In this document: piece by piece, positions 24,580-36,424 of the stretch
How the letters are laid out: the number at the start of each line of letters is the position of its first letter
How positions within the stretch are numbered: position 1 is the first letter of the stretch
Assembly: GCA_018296165.2 (NCBI GenBank)
Contig: JACKQL020000054.1
Location: 186,001-250,000, forward strand
Direction of reading: 5' to 3'
DNA: 64,000 nucleotides
Origin: Termitomyces sp. T153
Taxonomy: Eukaryota > Basidiomycota > Agaricomycetes > Agaricales > Lyophyllaceae
The notes under the pieces: model-generated
The model's database searches: none
What the model saw: the letters and a program-made list of their open reading frames with translations, nothing else
What the model was told of the DNA's origin: nothing
Translations under genes and position numbers: made by a program

Positions 24580-25766
24580 TGTGGACCTGGATGTGTGCTA
24601 TCAAAGCATCTAGCTCCTCCAAGTCCATTGGTCAGCAGGTTGACAGCTTTGATGATCCACTCAGAGTGTTCAAAAGCATTTTCTCCATTGCACTGGCAAA
24701 GAATCCCTTAGAGGAGCAAAAGTGCTGATCAAGTCAGAAAGAAACTTTCTTCTGTATTTGTTGTGGAATAGCTGAGACAATAAATCCACTTTGATCTTAT
24801 CCCTACTTGCAATGTGACACACCTTGAGATCTATTCCTGAGTTGAGGATAATTCCTGCTATAGCTCAGATGACTGAATTATGAAGAGATTGGGTGCAACC
24901 AAGAGTTGAGGACAGCCAAAAAATCAAGACTGTCTGTAAATATATGAAGTACACATGGTGGTTATAGAAAGATGCCATATAGTGAGTAGTGGATAGGATT
25001 GCCAGTAGTTTGAAGAAAATGTTGACACTTGTTGACATGTCCTTAGAAGTGAGCTGGTAGACATAGCCATTTCTAGCATAAACAAAAGCTATACCTAGCT
25101 TGAGACTGGCATCCATTCAAACTGCCACATTTGCCATATTAATGGGTCATCTTGTCATCTCCAAAAGATGCATCCTTGATGCCTGAGGAATGATTTCTAG
25201 CAACTACTTCATATTCATGATCACTTTTTTTGTTCAGGAAAAATGCTGGCATCCATTGTGTCTTTACCTGACATCTTCTTATACAACTCTGTCAGCATAG
25301 GACATACCTATGGCAGGATATTAAGAAGCCAATTGAGGTGGCTAACTAACTACTGCTAAACACAAAGTGGAGGGGAGCAAGATGACATGTCAATAAACAA
25401 TTTTATCTTATCCACAATGTCATCTCTGAATTCAGTAGGAAGCAAGATGAAGCTTTGGTTAATGCCAACTCAAAAGCCAATAACCTTTGATGCTTTGCCA
25501 AACTCTTGCTTCTTTAATTCTCAGACTTGTTCTCTTGGATCTCTATTTGCAAAGTGAGTAGCTAAAACTCTAGAACTTCTTGTAGACACTGAATCTGTTA
25601 CTTGTGTGATTGAGTTACAGCTTCTAAAAGTCTCACTTACAGCAGGAAAAGTCTCTAGATCTGGTCTGGGAGCCCCCTTTTCAATTGCCTGACATCCCTT
25701 TTTGGCTTCTTCAAAGGTCTCCTCTACTAGTGTCTCATGACTTCCTATGCTCCTCCTATAATTCAT
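24580..25766 (-). mobile_element. Decayed retroelement, RNase H-like and gag-like parts
   Basis: Read on the minus strand, 25766-25521 is an 81-codon charged frame that could be gag-like. Further on, 25116-24865 gives MDASLKLGIAFVY...LAILSTTHYMASF, continuing in degraded form (GIDLKVCHIASRDKIKVDLLSQL) towards about 24650. The pattern 'D-A-S..GI...', then a helix, then 'H-I-A-(G)-x-(D)-N-x-x-A-D-L-L-S-R' is that of an RNase H domain following a reverse transcriptase, as in DIRS-like or other retroelements. Many stops, so not functional. The family assignment is tentative. Confidence 0.4.
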
Positions 25767-25902
25767 CCAACTCCTCTAGCATTTCCTCCTGATGTTTTGA
25801 GCCTTTATGACAATGCCTGAAGTTGGTTAACAACTCTGGAAATGTAGATGCAACTCACCCAAGCCTCCCTTACCTCTCACACTGCCAAACTTATTAAATC
25901 AC

Positions 25903-26933
25903 TGTCAGGTTCTGCTAACCATGGAGGCTCAGCTTAACTGGGCAAGTCCTTACTAGGTGGACATGATGTCTTGCACTCATAACCTAGTGCTCCAGAGAGG
26001 TCTGGACTTTGAGTACTTGTGAGGATGAGCTAAAAGGAGCAATCCAAGCAAGTCTAGGGTAGTCTGTGGGAGTCTAAGACAAGGTACAATGGAGGCTTGG
26101 GCTTGGGGAAGACTCAGGTACAAGTTTGGAGGCAAATATAGAGGGTGTGGCACAAGCAGAGGCCATGTGAGTGATGGGAGTGGGGCCAGAGATTAATGGG
26201 GGTACAATTAAAATTGATGGGTTCTGGGGCCAAGTGTAGAGCAAAGTCCAAGGTTAATTATAAATGTATAAGGTCATAAAAGTATAGTCAGAGTTTGTAA
26301 CAGAGTTAGAGTTGAAAGGTATTCAAGCAACAATAAAGAAAATAGAAGCAGGGAAGACAAGACAGAGACAAGAATGAAATAGATTGAGGGAGAACATGAA
26401 ACTACAGATGAAAATAGAGACAAGACCAAGACATGTAACAGAGACAAACATAACAAGAAACAAGTAACTACAGGTAATATCAAGACTAGTGTAATGGATG
26501 CTCCTCTACAACTTATATACTAGCTACTGAGCCTTCTCCAGGAATTGAGAGTGTGATGGCAGGGCTCATCAGAGCTATGTGGAGTTGATGGGTATCTGTT
26601 CTAATCAGATGGTGGGCTGTGGTGATATTAGATGGGAACTGATGGGAATGCAGTCTGCCTTGGGTAGATTAAGGAGACAAGTCAGTGATATGTACCAGGG
26701 TCAGAGGAGATGTCAGAGGGGCCCAAAGCTTGGAGAAAGAATAAGGAGTGACAGGGCTCATAGGGAATGCATCAGGGTTTGCCAGGAGGTCATCAGGGTT
26801 TGCTGAGAAAGTGCTGGAGCTAGCCAGAGTGGGTGCCATGGGTGAACAAAGGTTGGAGTGAGTCAAGAGAGTGTGGGAGGGAATTTGGGGCAGTATGGAA
26901 AGAGGTCTAGAGGTCTGGGAGTGGGTCATGACA
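25903..26933 (+). mobile_element. Solo LTR 2
   Basis: Same family as 23440-24500 and 30731-31773: starts TGTCAGGTTCTGCTAACCAT and ends GGTCATGACA. Flanks are ATCAC (25898-25902) and ATTAC (26934-26938), a 5-bp target duplication with one C-to-T difference, in line with the C-to-T decay of the block. Length is 1031 bp. Confidence 0.8.
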
Positions 26934-27154
26934 ATTACATCAAATCACAAAATCTGTATTCCTTTGTCTTTAGGCTATTTTGAAGCATCTTTTACTCACT
27001 CCTAACACTCCTTCTACCTCTCTAGCAGCTGTAGAAAGGTTTTTTGCATTTCACTTTAACATTCACCCTCCTACATGAAAATTCCTTGTCCTGTGCTCCC
27101 AGATGCCTATAATAGTGACTGTAAGGCAAGGAATGTTTTCTTCAATTGTGTGTT

Positions 27155-27240
27155 ACTTATATTTAGCTGAGTGGTGAAGCATTTGCTTCTGATGCTCTAA
27201 AGATCACTTGGATCACATTCAGTGGCCATTGGCTTTTTAG
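27155..27240 (+). mobile_element. tRNA-like SINE head or tRNA pseudogene
   Basis: Contains a box A-like run TAGCTGAGTGGTGAAGC at 27164-27180 and a degraded box B, GGATCACATTC, at 27210-27220 (the consensus GGTTCGANNCC after CpG loss). Spacing is close to a tRNA, but the stems do not close properly. It sits in the CpG-poor transposon block, which favours a tRNA-derived SINE over a working tRNA gene. Confidence 0.4.
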
Positions 27241-27439
27241 TTACTTTTGAAGGTCTTGCAACCCACAGTTTCCCCTCTCAAAAAGTATCTTATTACTCTG
27301 AGGCCACTAATAGTCCTAGCACACTGGCTCCAACCATCTTCCACTTACCTGGATGCCTGACCACCTGAGAGTCATGGTGCTGCTCTACAGATCACAAGAA
27401 GCTTGAGTACTTTTATATAGCAAAGAAGCTCAATTTGTC

Positions 27440-28640
27440 CCTGTATCTGGCCAACAACTATATATAATACACTTAAAAGGTAGGCAAAATAAAGACAAGC
27501 AAGAGCTCAGCATCCATAATGATACAAAGTGATTATATATACATAATACAGAAAAGATAGGCAAAACAAAAGGAAAAAACAAATAAAAGACAATAAAATA
27601 AACCAAGTATGCAAAATACAAGTGAGACATAAAGCAATATATGAGATAAGATGAAGAAATATATTGATAAATCAGTGATAGAGATAGTAGTCAAAAGCCC
27701 AGGTTCAAGAGCAATACATAGTGACTATATACAATATACTAAAAAGAGAGACAAAAGATGGGAAGGAAGGGGGAAAACAATAGACTGATAAAAAAAAAAC
27801 AAAAATGAGACTGATAAAAAAACAAAAATGCAGAACAAAGATAAGACATATAGAAATCTTCAAAATAAAATCAAACAAAGTTCATAAATCAGTGGGATGG
27901 GCAAAAAATGAGAACACAACAAAAAAACATAGCTGGCATCAAAAAAAATTGATAAATCCATGAAGGAACAAACTTTGAGGACAGAATAGAAAAAAAAACA
28001 GCAAGACAAATGGCAAAATTCAAATGAAGATCGATAAAAGAGACTGCTTTTTGATCCTAAACCACTACTTACACACCATGGAAACTTGAGTTGGAAGCTT
28101 GAGACAACACAGGATATATGAGGAGTGAGGTATAAAGAAGTATATAATGCGCTATACATCCTAAAAACCTTACTTGTAACACATTATTGAATGAAATTAT
28201 TGATGCCACTAGAGAGTAGAGCACCCACAACCAAAAACACCAGACAAGGAACCCACAAGGCAGGACATGCAATGTGACAAACACAAGGATGGCAAGCAAC
28301 AAAGAAAGTGTAGCAAAGATACAGACAATGGAGGATGTGAGAAACTGGCTATACAACAATAGTTTCAAACAGATGTCAGAGAACCTATCAACCAATTGAT
28401 ATGAAAGGAGGACTGAAAGTGATAAAGATAAGAATAGAGGAGATCAGAGTGGGAAGACAAAGAAAATGATGGCAGAGACAATGGAGAAGATTATGGAGGA
28501 GTATAGAGAGGTCTTAGAGAACATGGCAGAGGCAATGGTATAAACTGTAAGGAGAATGGCAAAACAAGTGAAGGAGATAGTGGAAAGGTCAGAAGAAGGG
28601 CAAATCAGTGAAAGGGCCATGGCCTATACAGCAAGAACAA
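27440..28640. other. A-rich, purine-biased stretch without a gene
   Basis: About 1.2 kb with very A/G-rich plus strand. The minus-strand frames it opens (for example 28395-28069) are Phe/Leu/Ser-rich by composition only. No domain is visible. Part of it may be an untranslated region of a retroelement. Confidence 0.4.
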
Positions 28641-28855
28641 GCTCTCTGCTAAAATACTGAATCAACCAAAGGACTATAAGTCCTTCAGAATGTTGGAGAA
28701 ACTCATTTGGACCACCAACCTCATAAATCATGAGGTGTTGTGTACACCTCATGAGTGGGAAGTAGTGACCAAGCTACTTGACCAAGCACATAGCATGGTT
28801 AGGCACTTTGGCACCCAGAGGACAACAGAATATATTCATCATTGATACTGGTGGC
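28640..28855 (+). mobile_element. Ty3-type integrase zinc-binding fragment
   Basis: The plus strand reads LSAKILNQPKDYKSFRMLEK, then EVVTKLLDQAHSMVRHFG and TQRTTEYIHH-stop-YW. This is the H-x-H...(integrase H2C2) start with the 'GHFG..KT.EYI...YW' pattern of Ty3/mdg4 integrases. One in-frame stop (TGA) stands where the family has an Arg codon, consistent with CGA to TGA change. It is cut off at the start of the LINE. Confidence 0.55.
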
Positions 28856-30730
28856 TAACTGTAGTTGCAGATGTGCTGGGCAGATTGAAGGGGCACAGCT
28901 GGATAGAAGCAGACTGGCAGCATCATTTGCAGACAATGTGTATGTAGCAGTGGAAAGTGATTGCATGGAGACAGCAGCAAGGAGGGTAAAGGATATGATG
29001 GAGAGGAGAGGAGGGGCAAGGATGTGGGCAAATAAATACTTTTCAATATATGAGGTCAAAAAATTTGTAGAGATGGGGTTTTCAATGTGGAGGGAAAAGA
29101 ATGGGAGGAAAGGGGGGAAGATGCAGCTGGTGAAGGCACCCAACAAATCAAGTCAATGGCATAGAAATATAGATGCAGACCTCTCACAAATTTCCAGGCA
29201 TTATCCTGGACCAGAAGCTGAGGTTCACCAAGCATGCAGCATATGCACAGGAGAAAGGAACAGCAATATCCATGCAAGCCAAATGTCTGACAAAGGTCAA
29301 TGGAGGAATGAAGGGAAAACATGCATGTCATTTATAGGAGGCAGTGGTGGTACTAAGCATGATGTATACAGTGAATCTATAGTTTGCTCCAGACATGAAG
29401 GCAGATGGAGTGCTGGTTAAAGGGTCCAGGAACTTGCTTAAGATGGGCAGTGTACAGAGATTGAATGTGCTACAGATAGTGGGAGCTCTCTAGATGCTCA
29501 ATGCACATGCAGGACTGATGCTAATAAGCACAAGGATGAAAAAGACATGTGTACTGGTGGCAGCATGGATAGCAACATTACTAGACTCACACCCACTTCA
29601 TGGACCAACAAGATGAGCAGCCACATTTGTTACAATGCATAGCACTCCATTGCATATCATTATGTGTGCACTGGGCAAGCACCCCAGAAATATGGAGACA
29701 AGTGATATGATTCAGCTACTGCCAGACTGGACATGTTCTGTGGAAGTCAACATAGACAGGAAAGTGGAGGAAGCAAAACAGAGGAAGATAAGGAATGAAG
29801 TGGACATACAAATATACATAGATGGGCTGGGATACAAAGGAAGGATCAGGGCAGCAGTGGTACTGTACAGGAGATTTCAAATGGGAGCAAGGATTATGGA
29901 GAAATGCCTAGGGAGCAGAAAGAGGCACATAGTCTTTGAGGAAGAGTGTGTTAGACAGGCACTGGGACTAGAGCTGCTAAGGAGGGAAATGAGAGAAAGG
30001 GAGAGGATACATGAGGCAATGTTGGGGACAGATAACCAAGCAGGAATGAAGGTGCTGCAGGCAACAGGACAAAGAACAGCAAGGTACTTAGTGAATGAAG
30101 TGCTAGATCAAATCCAGAGGGTTAAACAGATCAACATGAATATTGAGCTAAGAATGTACTGGATACTAAGACATGTAGGCATCCTGGGCAACAAGTGCAT
30201 AGACAGAAGCAAAGCAAGCTGCAGAGAGCAAGGAGATGGAGCTTGTGGGGCTCCCAAACCTGTGCAGATCCTTGAAGGCATTGAAAGCACCAATCATAAC
30301 AGTGCACAAGAAAAAATGAAGGGCTAAAGCAGAAGACAAACTCAGATGATCACCCAGATGTAAGAGAATCAATGCCATTGACCCAAACATGCTAAAGATG
30401 TCAGGCATCATCTGTTACCTTGCAGAGATTCCATGATATCAGGCATCCTTGCTAGTCCAACTACACATGGGACACTGCTCATTAAACCATTACTTGCACA
30501 AGATATAAAAAGCTGACTCACTGAGATGCAATGCTTGCTGACAGGGCAATGAGATAGTCACACACTTCCTCATTGAGTGCAATGCCCATGTGCAGCAAAG
30601 GAGAATTCTACACAAAGTGATCAGGCCAGTGCTGTGCACATTAGAGGCACTGCTAAGCAACCCTGACAATGTGAAGCCACTGTTCCAGTACATCCATGCA
30701 ACAAAGTGATTCACAAGACCATATGGAGAC
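28856..30730 (+). mobile_element. Non-LTR retrotransposon (LINE) relic, 5'-truncated
   Basis: The piece begins in the reverse transcriptase near the catalytic box, here decayed (LAASFADNVYVAVES, expected Y-A-D-D). It continues through a degraded connection region (about 29100-29630) to an RNase H domain in the frame at 29635-30327: DIQIYIDGLGYKGRIRAAVV, then TDNQAG, then a decayed WTPGHVGI-like motif (YWILRHVGILGNKC). Further on is a zinc-knuckle-like CNACW...HFLIEC at about 30520-30580. Several frameshifts and stops. The same protein resumes after the solo LTR at 31779. Looks like an agaricomycete LINE with its own RNase H. Confidence 0.75.
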
Positions 30731-31773
30731 TGTCAGGTTCCACTGACTATGGGAGCTCAGCTACACTGGGCAAGTCCTTACTAGGCAGACATGATGTCCT
30801 GTGCTTACAACCTAGCATTCTGGGGTTGGCACAGACTAGAGGGACTTGCACAAGGAAGTCAGGGGAAGTGGTCTGAGCAAGTCCAGAGTGGTCTGGAGAA
30901 GTCTAAGACCCAGTATATTAAGCATTGGACTTGAGCAGGCATCAGGAACAAGTCTGTAAGTGTGCAGATAGATTGCAGGGCAAATGGAGGCTTTGTGAAT
31001 GATGGGAGCAGAGCTGGAGTTTGATGGGGGATCAATCAAGACTTGATGGGTTCTAGGGCTGAGTGAAGGTGAGGTCTGGAGTTGTTGTAAGAATGTTTGA
31101 AGGTCATAGTGCATGCACAGAGTTTGTGTTGGTGTCAGAGATGAAAAGAACTTAGGGACACAAAGGAAACAGAGACAATCAAGATGAGATGGAGATGAGA
31201 CAAAGGTAAGAAAAGAGATAGATTTGAGACTAAACTAGAAACAGAGACAAAAGGAACATGAGATACAAGTAACCAGTTAATGCAATATTAAGACTAGAGT
31301 ACAAAGTGCTACTCTATGGGTTATATACTGACTACTGGAGAGCTTCAGGGGACAGTAGGTGTGGTGGTGGGGCTCAATGGAGCCATGTGGAGTCAATGGG
31401 TGTCAGTTGCAATCAGGGGGTGGGCTATGGCAATATTCTGATGGGATCAGTTGGGGATGCAGGCCACTCCAGGTTTGTTGTGATGCTCCAGAGTAGGTTG
31501 GGTGAACCAGGGTAGTGAGCCAGGAACATACAATGGGGTCAGGAACAGTGGAGGAGAGTTCTAGGGGCTTAGGGAGAGTGTTGATGGCTGTGGAGAAGGT
31601 GTCAGAATTGGCCAGGGGGCCATCAGAGTTTGCTGGAGAAGCATCAGAGTTACCTGGGGTGGGTGAAGAGGGTGTACAATGGTTGGGAGGTTTGATGAGG
31701 CATTGGGGGAGGGACTCTGGAGAAGCGAGTGGGCTGAGAACAATGTTGGGGGTCCAGGGAGTGGGTTGTGACA
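30731..31773 (+). mobile_element. Solo LTR 3, inserted inside the LINE
   Basis: Same family as the LTRs at 23440 and 25903: starts TGTCAGGTTCCACTGACTAT and ends GGTTGTGACA. The flanks are a perfect 5-bp duplication, GAGAC (30726-30730 and 31774-31778). Length is 1043 bp. It interrupts the C-terminal coding part of the LINE, so the LTR retrotransposon arrived later. Confidence 0.88.
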
Positions 31774-31841
31774 GAGACCTGAGGATTACAGAGTCCACTA
31801 AGAGGACCAAACTGAGGACAAAGAAGAAATCCAAAGCCTAG
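31774..31841 (+). mobile_element. LINE 3' coding end beyond the solo LTR
   Basis: After one copy of GAGAC the frame goes on as LRITESTKRTKLRTKKKSKA-stop, the basic C-terminus of the LINE protein. Upstream of the LTR the protein stops at ...FTRPYGD, encoded across the same GAGAC. Confidence 0.7.
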
Positions 31842-33030
31842 GGGAGCCAAGTGGAATGCCAGAGACTTACTATACAATGCACACTAATCTACACATTTAT
31901 TTTCTTAGCTTTGCCTCACAGAGACATAATATGGTCACTGGCCCAATTCCAGGCAAAACACTAAAGGAGAATGCACAAGTGATAATCACTGAATAGAGAA
32001 TACAAGCAATGACAGGACATATATGTAGAGTCACTGATATGCTGTAGACTCTAACATAAGGCATGGCCCCAGTGGTTAATGGACAAAATCAAGATCAAAT
32101 CAAAGATCAATAAAATTAATAAATCTGAGTTTGTAAAATGTGAGGACATTATTACAGCAAAGTTCATAACAATAGGCCTCTTAAAGATTCTCTTGTTTAG
32201 TTGTTTGGTTGAGCATCCATCTTCTGCTGCACTTGTTGGGAAACAATAATTAATATATAATATTTCCAAGTACCATGTAGAATGTGATTCATTCATGTAT
32301 CTTCATCATGAGATGACATCCATAGACAGAGTTGAAAAAAATTACCTTGAAGCCTGCATTTGTTCAAAAGGATCAGTACAAGAGATTCATGAGATTACTA
32401 GTGTTAGCTTCTGCATAGTAAGTACTTAGGAATGTTATATATGAATCATCAAGTGCAACAGAAGCTGGATGATCAGCCAAACAACTAAACAAGAAGAACT
32501 TGAGGGGGTCTATCATTATGAACTTTGCTATAAGCAACTTCTTTTGATTGCCATCAACAACAGCTATCAGGCCAAGACCTTGAAGTTCAATAGGTTGTGA
32601 AAGCCTTGCAAAGAGGCAGAGTTCTGACTATATCAAACAATACATTTACTCTTGCTATATACCAATGTTGTTTCAAGTTTGTCCTTTCCTAATACTATTC
32701 ATTTGTTATATTCAATTTAATCCTGAAGTCCTTCAAAATAAGAGTAACTTCATTGATGCTACTGAGGGAATGCAGGATAATATATTATTGCAAACTTTGC
32801 AGTTACTATTGTCTGTAGATGATATGTAAGCTCTCAATGAGACTAGCTAACATATTTTCTTTGCAAAAGAAGTTAATAAAAAATGCCCCACATGTCAGGA
32901 GATTGAACTGAAGACAGATCAAAACAAAGTTTCATAGTAAATAATCCAGTCTTAATTTAATTTTATGCAAGCTGGGAGAAATAACATTGAGGTGCATTAG
33001 GTGTCAGAATTATACTGTTCCAAATCAATC

Positions 33031-33636
33031 ATCGGTGCTCACCAATCAAAGAAACTGCTTAATCATGTGGAATAAGACCAGCTCGGAACTTGCCAATGCT
33101 AGTACTGTTCTCACTGATTTATTTCCCTTAAGTACGGGAACCATCACGGAAACTGCTGTGTCACGGCTTTCCATCTTAGGACGAACCAAATATTGGTTCT
33201 GGAGCCATCAAACTTTTGGCGGCCGAGGGCCCATCGCAAATATGCTCTAATGGTATTGTTTGTACTTGAATAATAATTCAATATTACGACACATCAGGAC
33301 TATGTGTGCGTACCTTCTACGCCTGCTGCTTCACACAAGAACTTTCTTGAAACTCTCTTTCTAACGAAAACTTCAGTTGGAAACCAATTTTCACACTGTG
33401 TCTCCACAGATTGCTATCTTTATTTCTTTGTTTTGTCACGCAAGTGGACCTTACAAAACGCGTGAGGCACGTGCCCCGTTACCCATGTCACTTCTCCGCG
33501 TCCCTGACCGCCGGGTTCAATTGAACGATCCGGTGAAGAATGGTAAAATTAGAGTAGGTCACATTCAACTGCTTTGGAACCTCTTCTCTCATTCCTTCTT
33601 GAGCTCATCGACGAGTAGTGATTCTCTGGCCATAAT
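33031..33636. other. Intergenic region upstream of GT61 A
   Basis: Normal CpG content returns at about 33030. No gene is supported; frames of 87 codons at 32987-33250 and 33377-33640 have no domain. Confidence 0.5.
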
Positions 33637-35614
33637 ATGACCCTACTATGGCGCCGCCTGCGTAATTTCCCCGTTTTCGTCATAGCTATCTTGTTGCTCG
33701 TTTGCCTTTATACCGCTAGTGATTCAGGGCAAGAGATCAGAGGAAATTTCATGCTATGGGGCGAGGGTCTGCACACTGCGGCAAACTCCAGGATTCACTT
33801 TTCAGCGTCGACTTCTATCGAAACGACAATACCTGGTGGTGAACTTGTGTATGGATTTGGTCTGCTAGATCGGCTTTATCTTAGAAAAGGCACTTTCTAT
33901 ATTGTGACTTCGACACCCTCAGCTTTCCCGCAAAGGGAGCACATCATAGCGCGCCCACTGGATATGGGCCCCGACCGTGACCTTTCGCCGACAGATAAGG
34001 TACGTATCCATTTGCTTGGAGAACGCTCGTCAAAAGAATGCTCGTCAATCAATATTGCTTCTGTTCCAGGAGCTACAATTCATTGATCCAAGCGAGGCAG
34101 CAACGATTCTGGGGGAACAAGCGCTGACCGTAGAGGGTTTCACACTCATTGCCTACGATACTGAGCAATTCATGCACGTGAGTAGAACGCTAATTGAGAA
34201 TTTGTCACACGACTGGACACTTCTCCATTAGCATTTTTATCATTGGTGGGGAGAGATCATCCTTGGAGCTTGGCGTGTGTATTCAGCTCTCACGGGTCCT
34301 TCTCTATCAGCAAGAGATACCACAGCCCCTTCTTTTGCATCACGCATTCTACTTCCCGTAAGTGCGAGACATTCTCAAATCGTGAACTTATCGACTTTTG
34401 TGTCTGTAGCATGTCTTTGGTCAAGAATGGCGGGATATACCCGGCCTCAATGCGGGTCTCATGCGTGCCACATTCCCTTCGACAAGTATCGAAAACGCAG
34501 ATCAGTGGGATGACCTTGCTGTCCTTGATAACACTTTCGTGTTTGAACGAGCGATGATTGTCTGCCGGGTAGCAGCTCAGACACAGTGCGTAAAGTAATC
34601 TTCAGACAGTTTTTTGACCAATTGGCCATTCCAGTGGGCTCTCTAAATCTTGGCACAAGATGATCTCTTCAACCATGGCAGTCAACGTTTCCAACACCTT
34701 CTGGGAACCCATTAGACGGACCACGGTACAGAATACCATAGGTTATTTGCCACGACTTGACAGTCGTGGCGTCATTGTTTCCCCACCCACGGTCGTCTCG
34801 GAAATGCCCTTTGTCACGTACATTGCACGGCAGGGAAGCTCAAGGAGTTTAACAGATGCATATCACCAAGATCTGGTGCGGGCACTCAAGGAGCTCGAAT
34901 GGAGTGGGCTATGTCAGGTGTATGTCGCGCAAATGGAGAAAATGTCTTTGACGCAGCAGTTGGAGATTATGGCGCGCTCAACAGTGCGTATTTGGCATGT
35001 GTACATCTGTTGCTCGTGTTTAACTCGTTCTGCTGTGCCATCTTAGATCCTTATCGGTGTACATGGAAATGGCCTAACGGTAACTAGTTCAAGTTTCTGA
35101 TTGCGCGTTTTTGATTTGACATTATTCATAGCATCAATTATTTATGCCTCCGTCACCTCGATCGACCGTAGTGGAAATTTTTGCGCCAAAAGGTATACTA
35201 TTTGCCTTATGGAATCAATCGTTGTTCATGACGAATCCCATAGGTTATGTCCATGACTATGCCATATTAGCTCGTAATCTCGGTCACAAGGTAGATGGCC
35301 TCTGTCTTCTCTGGCGCTCATTTGAACCTGACGGACTTCCAGCATTATGCCGTTTGGAATGATACGTTACAAACTTTCCCTGACGGAGAGTGGTACGAGG
35401 TGCGATTCATCGCCATTGGTCGTATCTTATAGCATTAACACCCGTACATAACGACAGGGGGTAAAATATCCATCCGATTTCCATAGCCGTAAGCATGAGT
35501 CGCCATTTCAACTAAGCTCGCCGACTCTGACTACTATGCCTTCTAGAATCCCTACCCGTTTACGCACCTGTTATCGCAGATCTAATTCGGCAGCGCCTGA
35601 GTGAACCACTGTAA
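33637..35614 (+). CDS. Glycosyltransferase family 61 (DUF563) protein A
   Basis: Type II membrane topology: MTLLWRRLRNFPVFVIAILLLVCLYTA gives a single N-terminal anchor. Exons continue through LQFIDPSEAATILGEQALTVEGF (about 34070), HWWGEIILGAWRVYSAL (about 34240), MISSTMAVNVSNTFWEPIRRT (about 34660), ILIGVHGNGLT (about 35047), HQLFMPPSPRSTVVEIFAPKG (about 35133), YVHDYAILARNLGHK, HYAVWNDTLQTFPDG and a last exon ending in VYAPVIADLIRQRL..L with stop at 35612-35614. The GVHGNGLT..F.P..S.V.EI block is the hallmark of GT61. Family members add xylose or GlcNAc to glycans in the secretory pathway; acceptor and donor are unknown here. It has a paralogue on the minus strand at 53348-55873. Confidence 0.85.
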
Positions 35615-36424
35615 CACTAGAAAGCTTTAATCCACGAATCATCTTGAATCTTCATTGGTACTCACTGAAGGAATTATGTATTATAGTACTTTCGATTCGG
35701 CTGTGTTTATCTTGCTTCAATATAGACAACATAGACATAAGAAGACACGTAAATGGGCAAGGAGGTAAACTGTTGTGTACTATTCACCTTGTCACCGTGC
35801 ACTAAAAATACGAACCAGAGTCGGGCTTCTAGGCGAATTCACTTGACTTCGAAAATAATGAACGGCTAGGAGAGGTCACAACCACCGCGAAGATCTTCAT
35901 GATGGAACTGAAGAGGTTTTACGTATCACTTGCCGTTCCGTTGCCTTCTAAGGGATAATCTGTGGAGCTACGAGCCCGTTATCCCGAAAAAGTTGTTCGA
36001 ATAGACTATCGATCGTACATCACATCATTGAGTATGTACTGCGGAGGCGCCACTTCGATGTAATACCATTACATGTACAATGTTACTTGGTAGCAGCACC
36101 AGTATAACACAAGTACGACAAGACTTGATATAATCCTCTCAACGTGACTCGCGCGACATTTAATCAACATATTAATCACCGAGTCAAACGCCAGTCTGCG
36201 ACGGCGAGTCTTGGCGACGTGTGACCTCAATAGTGTTCTAAAACACAGAACCGATGCTCAAATAACACTCATCGTGTCCGACAATAAATACTTTGTATAC
36301 TAAGTACTAAGTAAACCAAAAGGGATGGGCCCAAAGAATCACGCAAATAGCTTCCTATCCTGGTAGCTAATATAAAATAACTTTCCCCCATAGATACATA
36401 CCTGACCCGAGTCTCTGACTCCCA
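35615..36424. other. Convergent intergenic region
   Basis: 0.8 kb between the end of GT61 A and the end of the disrupted GPI-type gene. No gene or repeat recognised. Confidence 0.5.

Larger units (their letters stand above)
20817..33030. repeat. CpG-depleted transposon block
   Basis: From just after 20816 to about 33030 the sequence has almost no CG dinucleotides; I noticed single ones at 28032, 28150 and 31726. The flanks are rich in CG. TpG and CpA are abundant and reading frames are full of TGA and TAG. The content is retroelement debris: three solo LTRs, a LINE, an integrase scrap, another retroelement relic and a tRNA-like SINE head. This is what decay of methylated CpG in transposons looks like. 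Parts at 20830-23430, 24500-25900, 26940-28630 and 31850-32980 hold more repeat-like DNA that I cannot assign in detail. Confidence 0.85.

Noticed and set aside
23440..26933. A single LTR retrotransposon bounded by LTR 1 and LTR 2
   Set aside because: Each LTR has its own 5-bp duplication on both sides and the 1.4 kb between them reads as a minus-strand retroelement relic, so they are separate solo LTRs.
28069..28395. Minus-strand frame rich in Phe/Leu/Ser that looks like a membrane protein
   Set aside because: The hydrophobic look comes from a purine-rich plus strand in the CpG-poor block; no start context, and repeat DNA around it.
23443..31773. CRISPR-like array from three similar repeats
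   Set aside because: The repeats are 1-kb solo LTRs with target duplications, irregularly spaced, in a eukaryotic genome.
31403..31834. Minus-strand 143-codon Ser/Pro/Leu-rich frame
   Set aside because: Lies inside solo LTR 3; the corresponding LTR parts in copies 1 and 2 do not keep it open.
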